A DNA stretch of 64,000 nucleotides from an uncultured Dysgonomonas sp. (GTDB lineage: Bacteria; Bacteroidota; Bacteroidia; Bacteroidales; Dysgonomonadaceae): assembly GCF_934668725.1 (NCBI RefSeq), contig NZ_CAKUOF010000016.1:1-64000 (forward strand). The letters run 5' to 3'. The notes beneath the pieces are model-generated. The model ran no database searches and was not told the origin of the DNA. It saw only the letters and a list, made by a program, of their open reading frames with translations. This document shows positions 34,084 through 42,803 of this stretch, in pieces; positions within the stretch are counted from its first letter, which is position 1, and the number at the start of each line of letters is the position of its first letter. The position numbers and the translations under genes are program-made.

Positions 34084-34703
34084 TCGCTGAATGTTTCACT
34101 TCCTTCAATTTGTAAACTGTCTGCAGAAGTGTCGTTTGCATTGCCATTTCCTACTTTCAATGTAACAGTGGAGCCTTTAGGTATTCTTTGGCCACCTTTT
34201 AGTGGAGAACCTTTATATTCTACACCATATACTAAGTCTTGAAATTCGGATGGAACAGAAACTATGTTTATTTGAGTTATTCCTAGTGCATTCAGAAGTG
34301 TTTCAGCTTGTCTCAGAGAGGCATCTTCCAGATCCGGTATAGCAACTAAAGGTTCATTCTTCGCTTGTATCGTGAGATAGATTGTCCGACCTTGTTTTAC
34401 ACTTGATTTACCACTTGGTATTTGTTCGAGGATAGCTCCGGGAATACCATCTTTTTGGAAAACCGAATCAACGACTTCATATCTGAGGTTTTTAGCCGAA
34501 ATCATAGCAGCAGCGTCTTCCACTTGTAGTCCTTTCAGATCAGGTACTTCTATTGCTTCGTTATGACGTGTGTATTGATTGACGAAAAAAAGTGTGATAC
34601 CAATAAGAATAATAGCAATGATTATCATTGCTGCAATATTTCTTATGTATGTATTATTTATTATTTTTTTCAGAAAACTATCTGTTTGTTTATCTTTTCC
34701 CAT
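34080..34703 (-). CDS. Membrane-anchored PASTA domain protein
   Basis: A 207-residue protein with a short cytosolic start, one membrane segment (about 20-42, rich in Ile) and two PASTA domains (IEVPDLKGLQVEDAAAM; VAIPDLEDASLRQAETLL) facing the periplasm, then a short polar tail. PASTA domains bind peptidoglycan or penicillin-like ligands. The ATG at 34703 is chosen over one at 34829 because a -7 box lies between them. Coupled to rluD and near ddl. Confidence 0.88.
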   Translation of the reverse strand: MGKDKQTDSFLKKIINNTYIRNIAAMIIIAIILIGITLFFVNQYTRHNEAIEVPDLKGLQVEDAAAMISAKNLRYEVVDSVFQKDGIPGAILEQIPSGKSSVKQGRTIYLTIQAKNEPLVAIPDLEDASLRQAETLLNALGITQINIVSVPSEFQDLVYGVEYKGSPLKGGQRIPKGSTVTLKVGNGNANDTSADSLQIEGSETFSE

Positions 34704-34733
34704 TCTATATATAAAATCACTTATTCCGAACTG

Positions 34734-34741
34734 CAAAAGTA
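34734..34741 (-). promoter_or_regulatory. -7 promoter box of the PASTA-rluD unit
   Basis: TACTTTTG on the minus strand matches TAnnTTTG; the leader to the ATG at 34703 would be about 24 bases. Confidence 0.5.
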
Positions 34742-34789
34742 TTAAAAAAAAGAGATCTAAGTTATAGCTTTTGGTTTTTTTAGTAAACC

Positions 34790-34823
34790 AAAAGGATAAT
34801 CTATTCTTGTAGATTATCCTTTT
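34790..34823 (-). terminator. Terminator of the Lrp-type gene
   Basis: Perfect 14-base arms (AAAAGGATAATCTA and its complement) around a six-base loop, 28 bases past the stop of the regulator gene. Confidence 0.75.
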
Positions 34824-34850
34824 AATCATATCTAAATATATATATGTGTA

Positions 34851-35315
34851 TTATTCAGGTTTGGTGATAGGAATTTGACGTTTTACACCTTGACTCAAAG
34901 ATATCATCGTTTCCGTTGCAACAACACCGGGAATTTCCTGTATTTTGTTGTTTAGTAATTCCATCAAATGTTCGTTATCTTTTGCATATAGCTTTACTAG
35001 TATAGTATAAGGACCTGTAGTAAAATGAGATTCTACTACTTCCGGTATTTTATCTAATTCAGGAATTACGGTTTTATACATAGAGCCTTTTTCTAGTTTT
35101 ACTCCAATGTATGTACAGGTGTTATAGCCTAGGACTTTTGGGTTAATAATATAGCCTGATCCAACGATAACTTTCATTTCGATCATTCTTTGTACACGTT
35201 GATGTATAGCAGCTCTTGATACACCACATTCAAGAGCAACATCTTTGAATGGAATTCTTGCATTCTGCGAAATGATTTCGAGAATCTTTTTGTCAAGTTT
35301 ATCAATTTTTTCCAT
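34851..35315 (-). CDS. Lrp/AsnC family transcriptional regulator
   Basis: A 154-residue DNA-binding protein: N-terminal winged helix-turn-helix (PFKDVALECGVSRAAIHQRV, about 22-41) and a C-terminal RAM ligand-binding domain (about 65-150). Such proteins sense amino acids or related small molecules; the ligand is unknown here. A single-gene unit with its own -7 box and terminator. Confidence 0.93.
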   Translation of the reverse strand: MEKIDKLDKKILEIISQNARIPFKDVALECGVSRAAIHQRVQRMIEMKVIVGSGYIINPKVLGYNTCTYIGVKLEKGSMYKTVIPELDKIPEVVESHFTTGPYTILVKLYAKDNEHLMELLNNKIQEIPGVVATETMISLSQGVKRQIPITKPE

Positions 35316-35343
35316 ATTCTTTCTTTTTATTCTATTTATGTGT

Positions 35344-35351
35344 CAAATATA
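35344..35351 (-). promoter_or_regulatory. -7 promoter box of the Lrp-type gene
   Basis: TATATTTG on the minus strand, an exact TAnnTTTG match, 29 bases upstream of the start codon. Confidence 0.5.
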
Positions 35352-35529
35352 GTGGTATTTTTTTATCTATGTATTTTTTCTTGATAAAAAGTGCCTCTTT
35401 AGCTAACAAATTATTTAAAATAATACTGCTTCCTATGTTGTATAATGTTAGTACTATACTAAGTGGTAGTTATAAGATGCAATGCAGTATTGTTATTTCT
35501 CATTTTTTTCTTTATTTGATACCTTTTGT

Positions 35530-35560
35530 TTTGGAGGATTGATATTTTAATATATTTTTG
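35530..35560 (+). promoter_or_regulatory. Promoter of the coiled-coil lipoprotein unit
   Basis: TTTG at 35530-35533, a 19-base spacer and TATTTTTG at 35553-35560, the same arrangement and the same -7 sequence as the rpsL promoter. This suggests strong constitutive expression. Confidence 0.75.
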
Positions 35561-35693
35561 CGCCGGATTTAACAGAATGAAGGATATTTTAATAAACAAT
35601 ATTAGAATATTGGTATTTTATCTTAATACAATAATTAGTTTCTGATAATTACACTTACTTACATTCTAAACACTAAAAAAATAAATAGAATTA

Positions 35694-37466
35694 ATGAGAA
35701 AAATTAAGATGTATGTTTCAGTACTTATAGTACTGGGTGCTTCGTTTGCATTTACTTCATGTATCGATGACAGTGAGTCGTCGAGTGTGAAAGAAGTTCG
35801 CGAAGCTTATGCTAACCAGTTAAAAGCTCAGGCTGAATTGTCTAAAGCTCAAATTGAAGCAAGTAAGATTAAGGCAGAAGCCGAAGCTCTTTTGATTCAA
35901 GCCCAAATCGATCAGGTAAAGAGTCAAACAAAATTAAATGAAGCTAATGCGGCTTTAGTAGTTGCCCAGACAGATGTTGAAAAGAAAAAAGCTGAGACAG
36001 ATCAATTAATTGCAGCCGAAGAACTGAAAAGCATACAAGCCCGTGTTAAGCTTGAACTGGAGGAGTACAAGTATAAGCTTGAACAAGTTCAGATTGTAGC
36101 AGAGATCGAAATGCTAAAGCTTCAGGCCGAATTGGATAAATCGAAGAATCAGCAAGACGAAGTTTTAAATAAAGCAATCAATGATTATAAGGTATATATC
36201 GGAGAAGTAAATTCGCTGAAAAAGTCATTAGCCAAAGCTGAATTGGATTTAGTATATCAAAAAGCGATTCTGTCGGATTTGAAAAGTGCTACTGAGGCAA
36301 ATACAGAGAGTAGTATTCGTCTCTATAATAGCTGGATTCTAAACACCGAAGCACAAATTGTAAACGATAAAAAGCTTATAGCGTCATGGAATCAGATATT
36401 GACAAATATTAATGCTACTAAGTTAGAGAAAGAAATAGCCGAAAAAACAAAACAATATCAAGCTCTTCTTGTTACCCAAGCTACTGTATATAAAAATTAT
36501 ATTACCGCTCGTGCCACATTTGAGAATGGGGCAAAAAAAGATCTTGTAGACTTTCAGTATTTGCTGGGGAAATATTATACAGGGAATGCTATGCCTAATA
36601 ATATGACCTATTATTCCTTAACTGAAATAAATACGACAATAGCGGAAGAAACAAAAAAATCCACTAGTTATCAAGCTTTGCTGGATGCAAATAATATAGC
36701 AATAGGTAAATTAAAGGCCCAGACAGAGGCATTGTATGTTGCAAAAAATAAAGCTAAAACGGAGTCAGATAATCTTTATGCTGCTTATGAATTAGCTCGC
36801 GATACGTATTATAATAATTCGACTTCTGAAAACTATACAAAGATGGACGCTGCATACAATAAGTACCAAGCAGCCTACTCAACTTATAGTACCGCTAATA
36901 ATGCTTATTACAACAACCAAAATTCGATTGGTAATTTAGAGTATCAGAATTCAGAATTAAGCAATTCTTTAAACTATGTAGCAAATGCGTTGGCGAAGGC
37001 TAATAGGCAGAAGGCTGCATATGCCGGAGACGCTAATAAGGCAAAGGTATTAGCTGATGCTTATATTGCTGCGGAGAAAATTTATAATGCGGCGTATACA
37101 GTATATGTAAATAATGACAATGAAGTTCGTAGTATGTCTAATTATTTACAGCAGTTGAATACTATATATTATAGTGGCGATTTAATTTATCCAGGAGGTA
37201 ATAGCGGTATTTGGACAAGCTCAATTGAACAAGTGAAAGAAAGAATAAAAGGGCTTGAAAACAGAGTTTTGGATTCGGAAGCTAATTTGGCTCAATATAA
37301 ACGAGATATTACTAATGCTAAAGAATTGAATAAACGAGCAATTGCAGAGTTGGATCAAAATATTAAAAATGCAGAAGCCGAAATTGCTACTTTGAAAACT
37401 TTATTACCTGCTGCAGAAAAACAAGCGAGCGATGCTAAGGCGATTGTTGATGCACGTATGAAATAA
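35694..37466 (+). CDS. Coiled-coil lipoprotein of unknown function
   Basis: A 590-residue protein with a lipoprotein signal ending FTSC (Cys23). The residues after Cys (IDDSESSS) are acidic, like the surface-export signal of Bacteroidetes lipoproteins, so display on the cell surface is possible. Residues about 35-200 are an unbroken Ala/Lys/Glu/Gln-rich coiled coil, followed by Tyr/Asn-rich helical repeats (about 330-450) and another coiled coil at the end. No known domain is recognised. It is followed 16 bases later by a beta-barrel gene, and the two probably form one functional unit. Confidence 0.85.
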   Translation: MRKIKMYVSVLIVLGASFAFTSCIDDSESSSVKEVREAYANQLKAQAELSKAQIEASKIKAEAEALLIQAQIDQVKSQTKLNEANAALVVAQTDVEKKKAETDQLIAAEELKSIQARVKLELEEYKYKLEQVQIVAEIEMLKLQAELDKSKNQQDEVLNKAINDYKVYIGEVNSLKKSLAKAELDLVYQKAILSDLKSATEANTESSIRLYNSWILNTEAQIVNDKKLIASWNQILTNINATKLEKEIAEKTKQYQALLVTQATVYKNYITARATFENGAKKDLVDFQYLLGKYYTGNAMPNNMTYYSLTEINTTIAEETKKSTSYQALLDANNIAIGKLKAQTEALYVAKNKAKTESDNLYAAYELARDTYYNNSTSENYTKMDAAYNKYQAAYSTYSTANNAYYNNQNSIGNLEYQNSELSNSLNYVANALAKANRQKAAYAGDANKAKVLADAYIAAEKIYNAAYTVYVNNDNEVRSMSNYLQQLNTIYYSGDLIYPGGNSGIWTSSIEQVKERIKGLENRVLDSEANLAQYKRDITNAKELNKRAIAELDQNIKNAEAEIATLKTLLPAAEKQASDAKAIVDARMK

Positions 37467-37482
37467 ATAAAACCAGAAGTCA

Positions 37483-38223
37483 ATGAGAAAAAGATTTAGT
37501 TCTATTATATTTCTATTTATGCTGGTGTGTGGTACGTCAGTAGCTCAGGATGATGCAGGTTTAGGCCCGGAAAAGGGCGATGTAATGCTTTCCGTTAATT
37601 TTGGAGTGGGCTCTTACATCGGTATGTCAGCACCAAAACCTAATTTATCAGAATACACGTTATCTGCACCTATGTCAGGATGGTTCGATAAAAAGCCCAT
37701 TCTAGATGTAGAGGCTAAATGGTTTGTATCAAAAGATTGGGCATTAAAGCTTTCCGGAGGTTTTACTTATAGTAATAATCCCGGATATAGCGAGGTTATA
37801 GGTACAGAAAGTACCGATCCTGGTTCTGTGCCAACATATAAAGCTGTGCCCAATAGTGACAATATGCAGTATGCTATTGGATTGGGGGCTAATCGTTATT
37901 ATGAGTCAAGGAGCAATCGATTGTTTTTCTATTTTGGAGGCGAAACTGGCTTTGCTTATGGTAGGGTAACAGCTAAAGCGGATAGCGAAGAGTATATGGG
38001 TGCTTCTGTTGCTGAAGCTTATGCTTTTCGATTGGCTCCCGTTTGTGGATTTGATTATTTCTTTGATCAACTGTTATTTGTGGGGGTGGATGTACGTCCA
38101 ATATCTTATCAATATACAGTCTATAAAGAGCGTCCTCAAGTCGGACTTGGGAATTTATCATCAGATAATCATACTATCTCGTTTATATCTCAGCCGATGA
38201 TAAAGCTAGGTATTAAATTCTAA
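37483..38223 (+). CDS. Outer-membrane beta-barrel protein
   Basis: A 246-residue protein with a signal peptide (about 1-21, ending SVAQ) and alternating amphipathic strands (MLSVNFGVGSYIGM, WALKLSGGFTYSN, NMQYAIGLGANRYY, LFFYFGGETGFAYG), ending with the typical hydrophobic strand MIKLGIKF. Resembles OmpA-like or porin-family eight-strand barrels; function unknown. Second gene of the lipoprotein unit. Confidence 0.8.
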   Translation: MRKRFSSIIFLFMLVCGTSVAQDDAGLGPEKGDVMLSVNFGVGSYIGMSAPKPNLSEYTLSAPMSGWFDKKPILDVEAKWFVSKDWALKLSGGFTYSNNPGYSEVIGTESTDPGSVPTYKAVPNSDNMQYAIGLGANRYYESRSNRLFFYFGGETGFAYGRVTAKADSEEYMGASVAEAYAFRLAPVCGFDYFFDQLLFVGVDVRPISYQYTVYKERPQVGLGNLSSDNHTISFISQPMIKLGIKF

Positions 38224-38245
38224 AAGTAATTAGTTGTAAATAAAT

Positions 38246-38277
38246 AAAAGAGCCGAATCATTTGATTCGGCTCTTTT
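38246..38277. terminator. Bidirectional terminator
   Basis: Perfect 15-base arms (AAAAGAGCCGAATCA and complement), two-base loop and flanking T/A runs, between the beta-barrel gene and the converging FKBP gene. Confidence 0.9.
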
Positions 38278-38300
38278 TATGTGATTGAACAAGAGAATAA

Positions 38301-39305
38301 TTATTTCTCAATGTCAACTAATTCGATATCGAATATAAGTGTTGAGAATGGAGCGATATTACCAGCTTGTTGTGCACCATAAGCTAGGTCGTAAGGGATA
38401 TATAAAGTCCATTTTGAACCTGCAGGCATTAATTGAAGAGCTTCTGTCCATCCTTTGATTACTTGACCAACACCAAATACAACAGGCTCTTTTCCTTCAT
38501 TAGTTTCAAATACAGTTCCATCAATTAAAGATCCTTTATAGAATACTTTAACTCGGTCACTAGCTGTTGGAATTGCTCCTGTACCTTGTTTGACAACTTT
38601 GTATTGAAGTCCGCTAGGAAGCGTTACAACACCTTCTTTAGTTTTGTTTTCCTCAAGAAACTTGTTGGCAGCTTCGATTTGTGGGCCATTTTGTTTTTTT
38701 AATTCTTCCTCTTGCTTAGCTTGAGCTTTAGCTTGTGAAGCCATCATCTTAGCTTGAACTATTTCTGTTGCATTTTCAACAGATAGTTTTTCATGTTTCA
38801 ACGAGTTAAGTAGACCTGCAAGAAGTGCAGCTTTGTTTACTTGTGCAGAATCTAATACTTGATTTTGGAAGTTTTCTGTCATTTGTTTCAACTGACCTCC
38901 AACTTGAAGACCGTTGAAATATGCATCTTGATCTTTGTTTGTACTGTTGAAGCTTTCGTTCAGACCTTTGATGAATTGAGCAAGGTTTTTAGTATTTGCT
39001 TTATTCAAAGAGTCAATTTTAGAAACTAATGCTTTCTCTAATTGAGCTTTTTTAGCAGGATCAGTTTCTGCAGCTATACGTTGACCTTCTACAGCCTTAA
39101 CCATTGCAGTATCTTGTATAACTCCTAGTTGAGCAAGATATTGGTTTAATCCACCTTCAGATAATTGTACTCCGTAAGCGTAAGAAAGAGTATCAACCTC
39201 AGTCTTTAGGTTCGCATTAGGAGTGCCGGCGCCTCCTTGACAAGAAACAGCCATTGTTCCAATAGCAGCAATTGCACTAAGTGCAAGGATTTGAAATTTT
39301 TTCAT
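38301..39305 (-). CDS. FKBP-type peptidyl-prolyl isomerase, lipoprotein
   Basis: A 334-residue folding helper of the periplasm. Lipoprotein signal with Cys22 (MAVSC), a helical FKBP-N dimerisation region (about 35-210) with a charged linker, and a C-terminal FKBP domain (about 225-333, LPSGLQYKVVKQGTG, WTEALQLMPAGSKWTLYIP). Similar to FkpA/Mip. The neighbouring gene encodes a shorter, soluble relative, suggesting local duplication. Confidence 0.94.
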   Translation of the reverse strand: MKKFQILALSAIAAIGTMAVSCQGGAGTPNANLKTEVDTLSYAYGVQLSEGGLNQYLAQLGVIQDTAMVKAVEGQRIAAETDPAKKAQLEKALVSKIDSLNKANTKNLAQFIKGLNESFNSTNKDQDAYFNGLQVGGQLKQMTENFQNQVLDSAQVNKAALLAGLLNSLKHEKLSVENATEIVQAKMMASQAKAQAKQEEELKKQNGPQIEAANKFLEENKTKEGVVTLPSGLQYKVVKQGTGAIPTASDRVKVFYKGSLIDGTVFETNEGKEPVVFGVGQVIKGWTEALQLMPAGSKWTLYIPYDLAYGAQQAGNIAPFSTLIFDIELVDIEK

Positions 39306-39332
39306 TTAAAAAAATAATTATTTTATTATTAA

Positions 39333-39917
39333 TTATACAATATCCAATACTTCGACTTCGAATACTAATGCTGAATTAGGTTCGATAGATTGTCCGGCTC
39401 CGGCTTTGCCGTATGCCAAATTTGAAGGAATAAATAATTTCCATTTAGAGCCTACAGGCATTAATTGAAGAGCTTCAACCCATCCTTGGATCACTTGATT
39501 AACACCAAATGTCGCAGGGGTACCGCGTTGTACGCTACTGTCAAATACAGTTCCGTCTATAAGTGTACCGTGGTAATGACATTTAACCTGGTCTGTGGCT
39601 AGAGGTAATTTACCTTCTCCCTTCGTAATAATTTCGTATTGTAATCCGCTGGGCAGAGTAACTACTCCCGGACGTTTTTTGTTCAGTTCTAAAAACTCTT
39701 GACCTGCTTTTTCATTGATCTCAAGTTTTTCGGCTTGTAATTTTGTAAAGTAATCATTAATAACGCCCTTTGCTTCATCGTAGCTCATCGATGGTTGATT
39801 ATCGTTCAATACATCTTCTAAAGCTTTAGCAAATACATTGATGTCGATTTTCTTGATACCTGAGCTTAAAAAATTGTTTCCAATACTTAACCCTAGAGCG
39901 TAACTTATTTTATCCAT
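39333..39917 (-). CDS. FKBP-type peptidyl-prolyl isomerase, soluble
   Basis: A 194-residue FkpA/Mip-like isomerase without a signal peptide, so apparently cytosolic. A short FKBP-N part (about 1-85) is followed by the catalytic domain with LPSGLQYEIITKGEG and WVEALQLMPVGSKWKLFIP, nearly the same words as in the neighbouring lipoprotein. Twenty-seven bases separate the two genes, which suggests an operon. Confidence 0.93.
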   Translation of the reverse strand: MDKISYALGLSIGNNFLSSGIKKIDINVFAKALEDVLNDNQPSMSYDEAKGVINDYFTKLQAEKLEINEKAGQEFLELNKKRPGVVTLPSGLQYEIITKGEGKLPLATDQVKCHYHGTLIDGTVFDSSVQRGTPATFGVNQVIQGWVEALQLMPVGSKWKLFIPSNLAYGKAGAGQSIEPNSALVFEVEVLDIV

Positions 39918-39984
39918 TGCTTTTCTGTTATTCGGGCTTTTCCTTTTTTGAATACCCTACGTTGATTTCTGATTTATAATCTTG

Positions 39985-39992
39985 CAAAAATA
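39985..39992 (-). promoter_or_regulatory. -7 promoter box of the FKBP genes
   Basis: TATTTTTG on the minus strand, about 68 bases upstream of the start codon. Confidence 0.45.
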
Positions 39993-40082
39993 ATTCTTTT
40001 AGCGATATTTTATCTAACTTTCATGCTTGAAAATCAAAGAACTTAATGATTTATTTGTTAAATCTTATAAAAAATATTTGAA

Positions 40083-40793
40083 GTGAAAAATATTGTCGTT
40101 TTAACCGGGGCAGGAATGAGTGCCGAAAGTGGAATTGCAACTTTTAGAGATTCAGGAGGATTGTGGGCCCAACATCGTGTAGAGGATGTAGCAACACCCG
40201 AAGGATTCAGGCGAAATCCTCAACTGGTATTGGATTTTTATAATAAAAGAAGGCGGGAGTCTTTATCTGCTAAACCGAATGACGGGCATCTTGGGTTAGC
40301 AGAGATGGAAAAAGAATATAATGTACGGATCATTACTCAAAATGTAGATAATTTACATGAAAAGGCCGGTAGTTCTTCTGTCATACATCTTCACGGTGAA
40401 TTAATGAAAGCGCGCTCATCGATCAATCCTGATAAGATTTACCTTTTAGACCCTAATAATCCAGATATAAAAGTAGGTGATATGTGTGAAGATGGTTCTC
40501 CTCTCCGCCCTCATATAGTTTGGTTTGGCGAGGCGGTACCTATGATGGGAATAGCGGAGGAAATAGTTCGGAAAGCCGATGCTTTGGTGATTATCGGGAC
40601 ATCTTTGAATGTATATCCTGCTGCCGGACTTATTAATTATGTACAAGCCGGAACTCCCATTTATATAATAGATCCGAATGAGGTTGTCGTGTCAAGGGGG
40701 AAAATTAATTTTATAAGGAAGGGTGCTTCTGAAGGAGTTGCTGAGTTAAGGCGCTTATTGAGAGACGAATTTAGTAAAGACGCAGAAATGTGA
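40083..40793 (+). CDS. cobB: Sirtuin-type NAD-dependent protein deacylase (class III), zinc cysteines lost
   Basis: A 236-residue Sir2 enzyme removing acyl groups from lysine with NAD. Motifs: GAGMSAESGIATFRDSGG (NAD loop), TQNVDNLHEKAG, catalytic His104 in HLHGE, and GTSLNVYPAAGLI. Tyr53 and Arg56 (FYNKR) match the YxxR pair of succinyl/malonyl-preferring sirtuins. The protein has a single Cys, so the four zinc ligands are absent. Translation starts at GTG 40083; the next ATG would cut the NAD loop. Confidence 0.93.
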   Translation: MKNIVVLTGAGMSAESGIATFRDSGGLWAQHRVEDVATPEGFRRNPQLVLDFYNKRRRESLSAKPNDGHLGLAEMEKEYNVRIITQNVDNLHEKAGSSSVIHLHGELMKARSSINPDKIYLLDPNNPDIKVGDMCEDGSPLRPHIVWFGEAVPMMGIAEEIVRKADALVIIGTSLNVYPAAGLINYVQAGTPIYIIDPNEVVVSRGKINFIRKGASEGVAELRRLLRDEFSKDAEM

Positions 40794-40842
40794 CACATGC
40801 TTATGTCTGTTCATTTCTGCTTATAATAAAAATCTAAGAGGA

Positions 40843-41085
40843 TTATTTTACTTCTTCGTAATCAACGTATTCACCTTCTTCTTTTCCGAATATTTTTTGG
40901 TGATTATTGTCGTTGTATGCGTGTTGATTTTGTTGGTCTTCGTATCTATTATTAGCTGATCTGCCATGATGAGAATTGCTGCTTGTTTGTTTTGTAAACA
41001 AACGAAGAAATCTCATTACAAAAGCTCCGATCAGGCCTATGATTGCAAATAATATTACTAATATGAATAATAAGAAGCTACCCAT
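40843..41085 (-). CDS. Small membrane protein, probably DUF4834
   Basis: An 80-residue protein: one hydrophobic segment (about 5-27) and a polar, disordered tail rich in Asn, His and Gln, ending in acidic residues (GEYVDYEEVK). The layout matches the small Bacteroidetes family DUF4834, recalled from memory. Function unknown. Downstream of pssA with a 170-base gap. Confidence 0.7.
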   Translation of the reverse strand: MGSFLLFILVILFAIIGLIGAFVMRFLRLFTKQTSSNSHHGRSANNRYEDQQNQHAYNDNNHQKIFGKEEGEYVDYEEVK

Positions 41086-41255
41086 TTACTTTTACTAAAT
41101 AATGTGCAAATATTTATTCTTGTCTTGAATAATTTATAAACAAACCTTGGTCTGTTTATGTAAATATACAAGTAATATCTATTCTAAAAAAAGCTTTTTT
41201 GAATATTTAACGACTATATAGTGCTTCTAACTAGCGGTAAGGTTACCCTATTGGT

Positions 41256-41987
41256 TTAATTTTGCTTTGCTAACTTTGCGGTAATAGCAGATAGTATGAT
41301 ATAGAATATGATACCGGCTGAAATGCCAAGTACACCCCAGTAAAATATGGCTATGACCATAAAAAGTATAAGAAGATACCTAAGTTCATTTCCTTTAAAT
41401 TTCAGACTTTTTATTTTTAGCGAGAACATGGGTATTTCTGCTGTTAATAAAAGGGAAAATATGATTACCAGAGCGATTATTGGATAAAAACTGAAAAGTT
41501 GAGTGAACTCATCCCGTGTACTGATTCCATAGCATAGGCTAATCCAAAATAATGCATTTGCCGGTGTAGGTAATCCTATAAAAGTAGTTGTTTGTCTTTC
41601 GTCAATGTTAAATTTTGCGAGACGCAAAGCCGAGAATATGACAAGTAAGAAACTTATATAAGGAATTAATTCTTTGATATAATATGAACTGCTGTCTGAT
41701 ATATAAATAGGAGATCCTAATATGTTGTTATCGGATAATAGTCTGAAGACGACCAATGCTGGAGCCAGCCCAAAGCTTACCATGTCGGCAAGAGAATCCA
41801 GCTCTTTGCCTATTGGAGAGTAGGCTTTCAAAATTCTTGCTGAAAAACCATCGAAAAAATCAAATACAGCGGCAATTATAACCCAGATTACAACCCATAG
41901 ATAATTTCCATTGAATGCCATGACGCAGGCAATACAGCCCGAAAGAACATTCATTGACGTGAGTATGTTCGGGATATGTTTTTTCAT
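41256..41987 (-). CDS. pssA: CDP-diacylglycerol--serine O-phosphatidyltransferase
   Basis: A 243-residue membrane enzyme making phosphatidylserine. The CDP-alcohol phosphotransferase signature DGx2ARx8Gx3Dx3D fits exactly in DGFSARILKAYSPIGKELD plus the next Asp. About seven or eight membrane segments. Overlaps psd by four bases, so the two steps to phosphatidylethanolamine are coupled. Confidence 0.95.
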   Translation of the reverse strand: MKKHIPNILTSMNVLSGCIACVMAFNGNYLWVVIWVIIAAVFDFFDGFSARILKAYSPIGKELDSLADMVSFGLAPALVVFRLLSDNNILGSPIYISDSSSYYIKELIPYISFLLVIFSALRLAKFNIDERQTTTFIGLPTPANALFWISLCYGISTRDEFTQLFSFYPIIALVIIFSLLLTAEIPMFSLKIKSLKFKGNELRYLLILFMVIAIFYWGVLGISAGIIFYIILSAITAKLAKQN

Positions 41988-42658
41988 GCGTTATTTTGAT
42001 GAGGAAGTATTCCTATTACTGTTTGATTGCCTGTAACTTTTTGATCCATAGTTACATCTATTGTTGTGTTAAGCGGTAAAAAAAGATCTACACGCGACCC
42101 AAGCTTGATAAAACCCATATGTTCGTCGATATGTGCTTCGTATCCTTCGTCAGGATATGTAACAATACGTTTGGCCATAGCCCCTGCAATCTGGCGCATA
42201 AGTATCTCTACTCCATCTTCCCGTCTTATAACGACGGTAGAACGCTCGTTTTCGGTGCTTGATTTAGGTAAATAAGCTGCCTGGAAACGTCCGTTGTGAT
42301 GTCTTTTCAATATTACCTTTCCATTGATTGGAAACCAATTTGCATGTACGTTTAAAGGAGACATAAAGACTGATACTTGTAGTCGCTTATCCTTGAAATA
42401 TTCGGGTTCAAAGACTTCTTCTATTGCTACAATTTTTCCATCGGCAGGAGAAACTATAGAATTAACCATATCTCCTGTAAAACGGCGATATGGACTTCTG
42501 TAAAAATTCAGAACAATAAGGAAAAATACTACAGATACACCCAGTATTAAAAAAGTGAATGTGTTTTTTCCAAAAAAGTAAACCAGACTACTATTTAACA
42601 CTAATAGTATACATATAAGTATTGCTAATTCACTACGCCCTTCGTGATGGACCTTCAT
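41984..42658 (-). CDS. psd: Phosphatidylserine decarboxylase proenzyme
   Basis: A 224-residue short-type decarboxylase. Two hydrophobic segments near the N-terminus anchor it; the self-cleavage site is Gly-Ser in FIKLGSRVDLF, which generates the pyruvoyl group. FMSPLNVHANWFPINGKV is typical of the family. First gene of the psd-pssA unit, with a canonical promoter. Confidence 0.95.
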   Translation of the reverse strand: MKVHHEGRSELAILICILLVLNSSLVYFFGKNTFTFLILGVSVVFFLIVLNFYRSPYRRFTGDMVNSIVSPADGKIVAIEEVFEPEYFKDKRLQVSVFMSPLNVHANWFPINGKVILKRHHNGRFQAAYLPKSSTENERSTVVIRREDGVEILMRQIAGAMAKRIVTYPDEGYEAHIDEHMGFIKLGSRVDLFLPLNTTIDVTMDQKVTGNQTVIGILPHQNNA

Positions 42659-42695
42659 TCTTATAATATTTTGTTATTATTTACTTTTTGACAAG

Positions 42696-42726
42696 CAAAA
42701 ATATTCTTATTTGTCGACACTGCAAA
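42696..42726 (-). promoter_or_regulatory. Promoter of psd-pssA
   Basis: On the minus strand, TTTG (42723-42726), a 19-base spacer and TATTTTTG (42696-42703). An exact match to the consensus, with a leader of about 30 bases before psd. Confidence 0.75.
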
Positions 42727-42750
42727 ATAATATATATTTTTTCAAAAATA

Positions 42751-42788
42751 AAGATCGGGTTCTGTATTGTCTTACTGAACCCGATCTT
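42751..42788 (-). terminator. Terminator of prs
   Basis: AAGATCGGGTTC (42751-42762) and its exact complement (42777-42788), just past the prs stop. Confidence 0.8.
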
Positions 42789-42803
42789 ATTATTTATGTG
42801 TAT

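Larger units (their letters stand above)
35316..35693. other. Divergent intergenic region, Lrp-type gene / coiled-coil lipoprotein gene
   Basis: 378 bases with two promoters described separately. The remaining part is AT-rich with no open reading frame. The roughly 127-base leader of the lipoprotein gene (35567-35693) has no clear hairpin. Confidence 0.5.
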
